A DNA stretch of 64,000 nucleotides from CAITJF01 sp032654645 (GTDB lineage Bacteria > Pseudomonadota > Gammaproteobacteria > Burkholderiales > Gallionellaceae), in the NCBI GenBank assembly GCA_032654645.1, contig JAULAW010000005.1, forward strand, positions 827,740 through 891,739. Direction: 5' to 3'. Made by a program: the position numbers and the translations under genes. The notes below the pieces were generated by a model. That model was not told the DNA's origin. It searched no databases and saw only the letters and a list, made by a program, of their open reading frames with translations. This document shows positions 60,556 to 64,000 of the stretch, piece by piece (position 1 is the stretch's first letter; every line of letters begins with the position of its first letter).

Positions 60556-60593
60556 TCAGGCCGAAGAAAACCTTTTCGCATGAGGAGGCGGCC

Positions 60594-60971
60594 ATGGCTA
60601 TTACAGTACAGAAGCTGCTGCGTTCATTCGCCTATAACGGCATTGCATTACCCGACCCCGGCCCGGAACTGAGCACGGAGCAGGTGAGGGATGTCTATTC
60701 CGCCACTTACCCAGAAATTACGACGGCCTCCATCGAGGGGCCGGAGCAGAAGGGGGATCGTCTCGTCTATACATTCCGGCGCGCAGTCGGAACCAAGGGC
60801 GCGGCATCTCGCAACCGCTCTGGCGTTGTCGCTTGTCGGCGTGAAGATGGGTTGACCTATATCGAACTGCGCCCGGCGGGGATTGCGGCAGACAATTATC
60901 TGGAGGATGCCATCCGGCATTTTTTCCGGTTAGTTGATCGCCTGATCCGTCTGGTCGTTCGAAAGGGATAG
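60594..60971 (+). CDS. PRTRC system protein C (ubiquitin-like) with C-terminal extension
   Basis: Residues 1-69 match PRTRC protein C: FAYNGIALPDPGPELS, VRDVYSATYPEITTASIEGP and YTFRRAVGTKG. From memory this family is the prokaryotic ubiquitin-like (Prok_Ub) type and usually stops at or near the Gly of GTKG (about 66-75 aa). Here Gly69 is followed by 56 more residues (AASRNRSGVVACRR... to VVRKG), ending again in Gly. This would be a precursor form needing cleavage, for example by the JAMM protein encoded downstream. Confidence 0.8.
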   Translation: MAITVQKLLRSFAYNGIALPDPGPELSTEQVRDVYSATYPEITTASIEGPEQKGDRLVYTFRRAVGTKGAASRNRSGVVACRREDGLTYIELRPAGIAADNYLEDAIRHFFRLVDRLIRLVVRKG

Positions 60972-60974
60972 GCC

Positions 60975-61082
60975 ATGGTGTCGCTCAAGGAACGGTTACA
61001 AGCCGGTGCCGATGGCGACTTCTCGCAACTTGAAGAGGGGATCCCGAAAAAGGGGTTCCCACCTTCGATCACGAGGAGATGA
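60975..61082 (+). CDS. 35-aa small ORF between PRTRC C and F
   Basis: ATG 60975, three bases after the PRTRC C stop; the product is MVSLKERLQAGADGDFSQLE plus 15 residues. Tight spacing to both neighbours (4 bp to the F start) and a GATAGG upstream support translation. No family is known. It could be a small adaptor or simply a coupling ORF. Confidence 0.4.
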   Translation: MVSLKERLQAGADGDFSQLEEGIPKKGFPPSITRR

Positions 61083-61086
61083 AATT

Positions 61087-62163
61087 ATGCGTACAAGCCT
61101 TGCAACGCTTGGTGCTGCGTTCTCAGGAAAAAATGCAGCCCGGCGAACGTTGCCAGCCGGACGCTTTCGTCCAGCCACTGATCCTCTGAGCCTGCCAAGG
61201 TTTGGGAACTCACTGGCTGGAACTCTCGACCCGTGTCTTGATCTTCGTCGTTGGTCCATGCTGGCGCTTCGCTGGCTGGGTGCGGGGGAAATTCAAGGCG
61301 ATGCGTCGGGTATGCCGCAGTCGCTGGTGCAGCAGGCTTTCGCCCGCTGGATTAACCGGCATGCGGGGCAGTTGGAGCACTTTGCATTCGGTGCTCTGGT
61401 GGCCACGGGAGCGGAAGCGATCAGCTACGGATTGCAGTTCTCCACCGAACAGGATGAAGAGACCCAGTGGTATTGGGCGCTACAGTCCGAGCAGGTGGTG
61501 TGGCTGTCATTGAAGGAGCGAATCACCAGCATCGAGGCGACAAGTCCCGGTCTGGGCGAGACGGCGCTTTACTGGCTGCAACGCGCCTCCGGGAAAACGC
61601 TCTTCGCTTACACCCCGGCAACAGCCCGGCAAGTCTGTGAATACATTCACTGGCAGGGCAGCAGCGAGCAGGATGACTGGGTCGAGGAAATGACCGCGAT
61701 GGGCATGACCGCCGCCGATATGGAGGAGGCCATTTCGCCCGATTGGTTCGACGGCCATTTCCCGAGTTGGGTGATAGACCCCAAGCAAGTGCTGGATGAC
61801 TCGGCCTTGGGGGAGATAGCGGCTGCCGGAGGTGAGTTGGCGCAACTGGCGTCAGTGCTGCTCGATGTTGAGCGGCTGGATGCCGATGGTGGTGAGCTTC
61901 CTGGTCTTGAAGGCATGGATGTCGAATGCGTCTATTTTGGGGCTTACCTGAGATGGGGTGCCGATGACCCGCTGGAGCGCGTGTTCGATGATTTTATCGA
62001 GTATGCGAACAGTGTCAGCGACGGTTACACCGATCTATTCGGCGCGCAGGCGGTGCCTCTCGATTCGGAGGGGTTTGCCGCATGGCAACGTAGAACGGAA
62101 TTGGGCCTGCAATTGCTTTCGGCCTTGGATAGATTGATCGGTTGTATTGCCGAGCCGGTCTGA
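61087..62163 (+). CDS. PRTRC system protein F
   Basis: A 358-aa protein from ATG 61087 (MRTSLATLGAAFSGKNA). Features consistent with PRTRC protein F: WLGAGEIQGDASGMPQSL, MGMTAADMEEAISPDWFDG and LLDVERLDADGGELPG. It has several Trp and no membrane segment or catalytic motif. Its function is not established. An earlier in-frame ATG at 61006 is possible but overlaps the 35-aa ORF and lacks family similarity. Confidence 0.85.
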   Translation: MRTSLATLGAAFSGKNAARRTLPAGRFRPATDPLSLPRFGNSLAGTLDPCLDLRRWSMLALRWLGAGEIQGDASGMPQSLVQQAFARWINRHAGQLEHFAFGALVATGAEAISYGLQFSTEQDEETQWYWALQSEQVVWLSLKERITSIEATSPGLGETALYWLQRASGKTLFAYTPATARQVCEYIHWQGSSEQDDWVEEMTAMGMTAADMEEAISPDWFDGHFPSWVIDPKQVLDDSALGEIAAAGGELAQLASVLLDVERLDADGGELPGLEGMDVECVYFGAYLRWGADDPLERVFDDFIEYANSVSDGYTDLFGAQAVPLDSEGFAAWQRRTELGLQLLSALDRLIGCIAEPV

Positions 62164-62171
62164 ATTTTTTC

Positions 62172-62237
62172 AACCCTGCGGGGGTGTTGTCACGCCCGCA
62201 CGGGGTGGCGCACCTCCGCATTTTTTTGGAGGTCGCC
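62172..62237 (+). promoter_or_regulatory. E3 two-hairpin leader J, before the PRTRC B gene
   Basis: AACCCT; hairpin 1 GCGGGGGTG-TTGT-CACGCCCGC. ACCTCC pairs with GGAGGT across a T-rich loop, covering the ribosome site. Confidence 0.7.
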
Positions 62238-62975
62238 ATGACGATCAGTGTCAGCACTTTTTCAAGCAGCCAGTCATATCGGCTGAGCAGCGCCATCCTC
62301 GTGTATCAGGACGCAAGCCGCAATCCGGCTTTCGCTTCGGTTCACGATGTATCAACGGATGACGCAGACAAGCCCATCATCCAGGCGGGTGTCCCGGCAA
62401 GCAAATCGGGACTCATGTCGCTGATGAGGATTCTCGATCCCAAGGCGATGGTGCGGCCCGCTCTCAAGCCGCCCCATGTGCTCGCCGAAGGGCCGGGGTT
62501 TTTCGTCTGGTTCAGCAAGCCACAACCCAGGCAGGTCTGGTTCGACTGCCAGGAGTTGGGTGCGCGCACCGGACGTGTTCCGTGTCCGGGATTGGTATTC
62601 ATCGTGACCAACAAGACGTGGAAGATATTTGCCTACAAGGGGCGGCAACGTCCCGATGCGGATACGTACTTGTTTGTCGCGCCATTCTTCAACGTCTGGA
62701 ACACAGGGAACATCTGTGTGGGGAACGCCCGGTTGCCGAAAGGCGATATGGCGTATCAAAGCGAGGCATGGGAGGAAGCATTTTTCCGTTCCTACTTCAC
62801 GCATCCGAACATCCATACGGCCAAGGGATTGACCCGTTACCGGGCTGGCCCTTTTGCCCTGTGGCGTGACTTGCTTGATGGCAGGTTTGCCCGGTTTCCT
62901 ACGCGTTCGCTCGTACCAACGGGTAAGACGCTGATCGAGACCTTCGAGGCAGCCGTCCTGGAAGCGGAGGCGTGA
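62238..62975 (+). CDS. PRTRC system protein B, E2-like
   Basis: A 245-aa protein with PRTRC B family blocks (FFVWFSKPQPRQVWFD, VFIVTNKTWKIFAYKG). The segment FFNVWNTGNICVGNARLP resembles the eukaryotic E2 active site (GxIC), with Cys160 as the likely thioester cysteine. From memory the family corresponds to Prok-E2_D, an E2-fold enzyme. It would take the ubiquitin-like protein (PRTRC C) from the ThiF E1. ATG 62238 follows leader J; the next gene starts directly after its stop. Confidence 0.85.
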   Translation: MTISVSTFSSSQSYRLSSAILVYQDASRNPAFASVHDVSTDDADKPIIQAGVPASKSGLMSLMRILDPKAMVRPALKPPHVLAEGPGFFVWFSKPQPRQVWFDCQELGARTGRVPCPGLVFIVTNKTWKIFAYKGRQRPDADTYLFVAPFFNVWNTGNICVGNARLPKGDMAYQSEAWEEAFFRSYFTHPNIHTAKGLTRYRAGPFALWRDLLDGRFARFPTRSLVPTGKTLIETFEAAVLEAEA

Positions 62976-63620
62976 ATGGATACGCGCGATATTGCTTTGC
63001 AACAATCGGCGCCAGTAACCATGGTGCCTCGGTACAGTGCATTCCAGCCCATGACCGACAACGGCCACCGATTTCTGGTGACCGGTGACGGGTTGTGGCT
63101 GGAGGCGCGTCGTCCTTGGCTGTATCTGCGCACGCCTCTGGCTCGCCAGCGGAACGTGCCCATGCCTTACGGTGTCGTTACTCGTGAGCTGTCGCTTGTG
63201 TTTGGCAAGATTCCTCGTCGTCTGGTCTTCGAGTTTTTCCGTTACGCCGCAGAGCGGTGTCCGGATGAATGTGTGGGCTGGATAGTGTGGAATGCGCGAA
63301 CCGGCGATATGCGATTGGAACGCCTGGAAGAACTATCCACCGGGTGCAGTCACGTTCGCTATACGCGACCGCTCCTCGATGAGGATGAACATCTGGTGGT
63401 TGATATTCACTCCCACGGTCGTTTGTCGGCATTTTTTTCGCCGGAGGATGATCGTGATGACAGGGGCGAGTTCAAGATCGCCGGCGTGGTCGGTAACTGC
63501 GATAAGGCTCGTTGTTCCACAGCCTTCCGCCTATGCGCCAACGGGCTGTTCCTGCCGCTGGCTTTCGGTGCGGAGGATACGAAGGGAGGGGATGATGGCT
63601 ATACATCTACTCTCTCCTGA
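62976..63620 (+). CDS. PRTRC system protein A, JAMM/JAB metalloprotease
   Basis: A 214-aa protein. The motif VDIHSHGRLSAFFSPEDD gives His145, His147, Ser155 and Asp158, the exact spacing of a JAMM zinc protease (H-x-H-x7-S-x-x-D). In this cassette it would process the ubiquitin-like precursor or deconjugate it. The N-terminal half (ALQQSAPVTMVPRY to EFFRYAAERCP) is family-specific. It begins at ATG 62976, right after PRTRC B, and overlaps the ThiF gene by 29 bases. Confidence 0.9.
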   Translation: MDTRDIALQQSAPVTMVPRYSAFQPMTDNGHRFLVTGDGLWLEARRPWLYLRTPLARQRNVPMPYGVVTRELSLVFGKIPRRLVFEFFRYAAERCPDECVGWIVWNARTGDMRLERLEELSTGCSHVRYTRPLLDEDEHLVVDIHSHGRLSAFFSPEDDRDDRGEFKIAGVVGNCDKARCSTAFRLCANGLFLPLAFGAEDTKGGDDGYTSTLS

Positions 63621-64000
63621 ACTCCTCACGCGGGAAGTTCGTGTCGCAGTAATCGGCGCGGGCGGCACAGGCTCTCAGATGTTGACGGGATTGGCCCAGC
63701 TTCATACGGCCATGATCGCGCTGGGGCATCCCGGCGGTCTGGAAGTCACGGTGATGGACAGCGACCAGGTTTCGGAAGCCAATGTCGGGCGGCAGATGTT
63801 CTATCCGTCTGATGTGGGGCTTCCGAAGGCGACGGTACTCGTCAATCGCATCAACATGGCGATGGGCACCGCATGGCAAGCCGAAACGCAGCGCCTGACC
63901 GGCAACGAAAATCTGCGCACTGATCTGGTGATCGGCTGCGTGGACAATCGCAAGGCCAGAAAGGCAATCCTTGATGCTGTATCCCGTGGCGGTGGTGGCT
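63592..64000 (+). CDS. PRTRC system ThiF-family (E1-like) protein, runs off right edge
   Basis: The first 136 residues are in the window. ATG 63592 or 63595 (MMAIHLLSPE). The ATP-binding site is intact: VIGAGGTGSQM (nucleotide loop), MDSDQVSEANVGRQMF (Asp and Arg of the adenylation pocket) and LVIGCVDNRKARK. It would adenylate the C-terminal Gly of PRTRC C and hold it as a thioester; the catalytic Cys region is beyond the edge. Overlap with PRTRC A implies translational coupling. Confidence 0.9.
   Translation, partial: MMAIHLLSPELLTREVRVAVIGAGGTGSQMLTGLAQLHTAMIALGHPGGLEVTVMDSDQVSEANVGRQMFYPSDVGLPKATVLVNRINMAMGTAWQAETQRLTGNENLRTDLVIGCVDNRKARKAILDAVSRGGGG

Overview
The window reads as the chromosome of a betaproteobacterium. 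The large two-component and c-di-GMP repertoire, the CheD/CheB/CheR set, DjlA, YceH and the many REP-type palindromes suggest Nitrosomonadales/Gallionellaceae. That placement is inference from gene style only; no rRNA or other phylogenetic marker is present.

Backbone, about 1-36,700. Positions 1-12,900 hold one long minus-strand chemosensory operon. In transcription order it is a membrane-anchored MCP, two CheY-like receivers, a STAS protein, CheA, a PAS-containing MCP, CheW, CheR, CheD, CheB, a soluble PAS histidine kinase, and the start of another MCP-like sensor that runs off the left edge. A run of 12 Gs lies about 100 bp upstream of the first gene. Then come a NarL-type two-component pair (13.0-16.3 kb), an uncharacterised small protein, an SDR-like 438-aa protein, a ParE/RHH toxin-antitoxin pair, djlA, a YceH-family gene, and a c-di-GMP block. 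That block has a NIT-type diguanylate cyclase, two duplicated PAS-GAF-HD-GYP phosphodiesterases, a diguanylate cyclase with a periplasmic CxxCH motif and a Cys-rich cytoplasmic domain, and an HDOD protein. A radical SAM/SPASM enzyme and three Sel1-repeat proteins close the backbone.

Integration hot spot, 36,725 to the right edge. Three 59-bp copies of the 3' half of a tRNA-Ser(GGA) (36,725; 40,694; 52,321) each precede a tyrosine integrase gene or its remnant. They divide the region into three tandem elements. Each element has its own pair of integrase-arm-like hexamers with a constant 11-bp period: GCCACA in E1, GGCACA in E2, GGGACA in E3. E1 and E2 carry them at both ends. None of the three tRNA copies has a 5' half, so the intact tRNA gene should lie to the right of the window.

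E1 (36.7-40.7 kb) is a decayed defence cargo: integrase stub fused to a truncated type III Mod, a RhuM-like protein, a Doc toxin, a truncated Res, and a frameshifted CapV-like patatin. E2 (40.7-52.3 kb) looks mobilisable: integrase, AlpA-like regulator, TumE/TumA toxin-antitoxin, MobC-like protein, coupling-type ATPase, and two nearly identical inverted IS630 copies. One IS copy sits in codon 4 of a gene that can be reconstructed exactly.

E3 (52.3 kb to edge) carries an integrase, a DUF1845 protein, SSB, a RecE-like nuclease, RecT, and a PRTRC cassette (ParB, E, C, F, B, A, ThiF). By family knowledge the PRTRC genes form a ubiquitin-like set: C is ubiquitin-like, ThiF E1-like, B E2-like with Cys in a GNIC motif, and A a JAMM protease. 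Eight E3 transcription units are preceded by a related leader of about 65 nt: a GC-rich hairpin, then a second stem that pairs with the Shine-Dalgarno sequence. These shared leaders and the unusual PRTRC C protein, which continues 56 residues beyond its expected C-terminal glycine, are the most interesting signals here.
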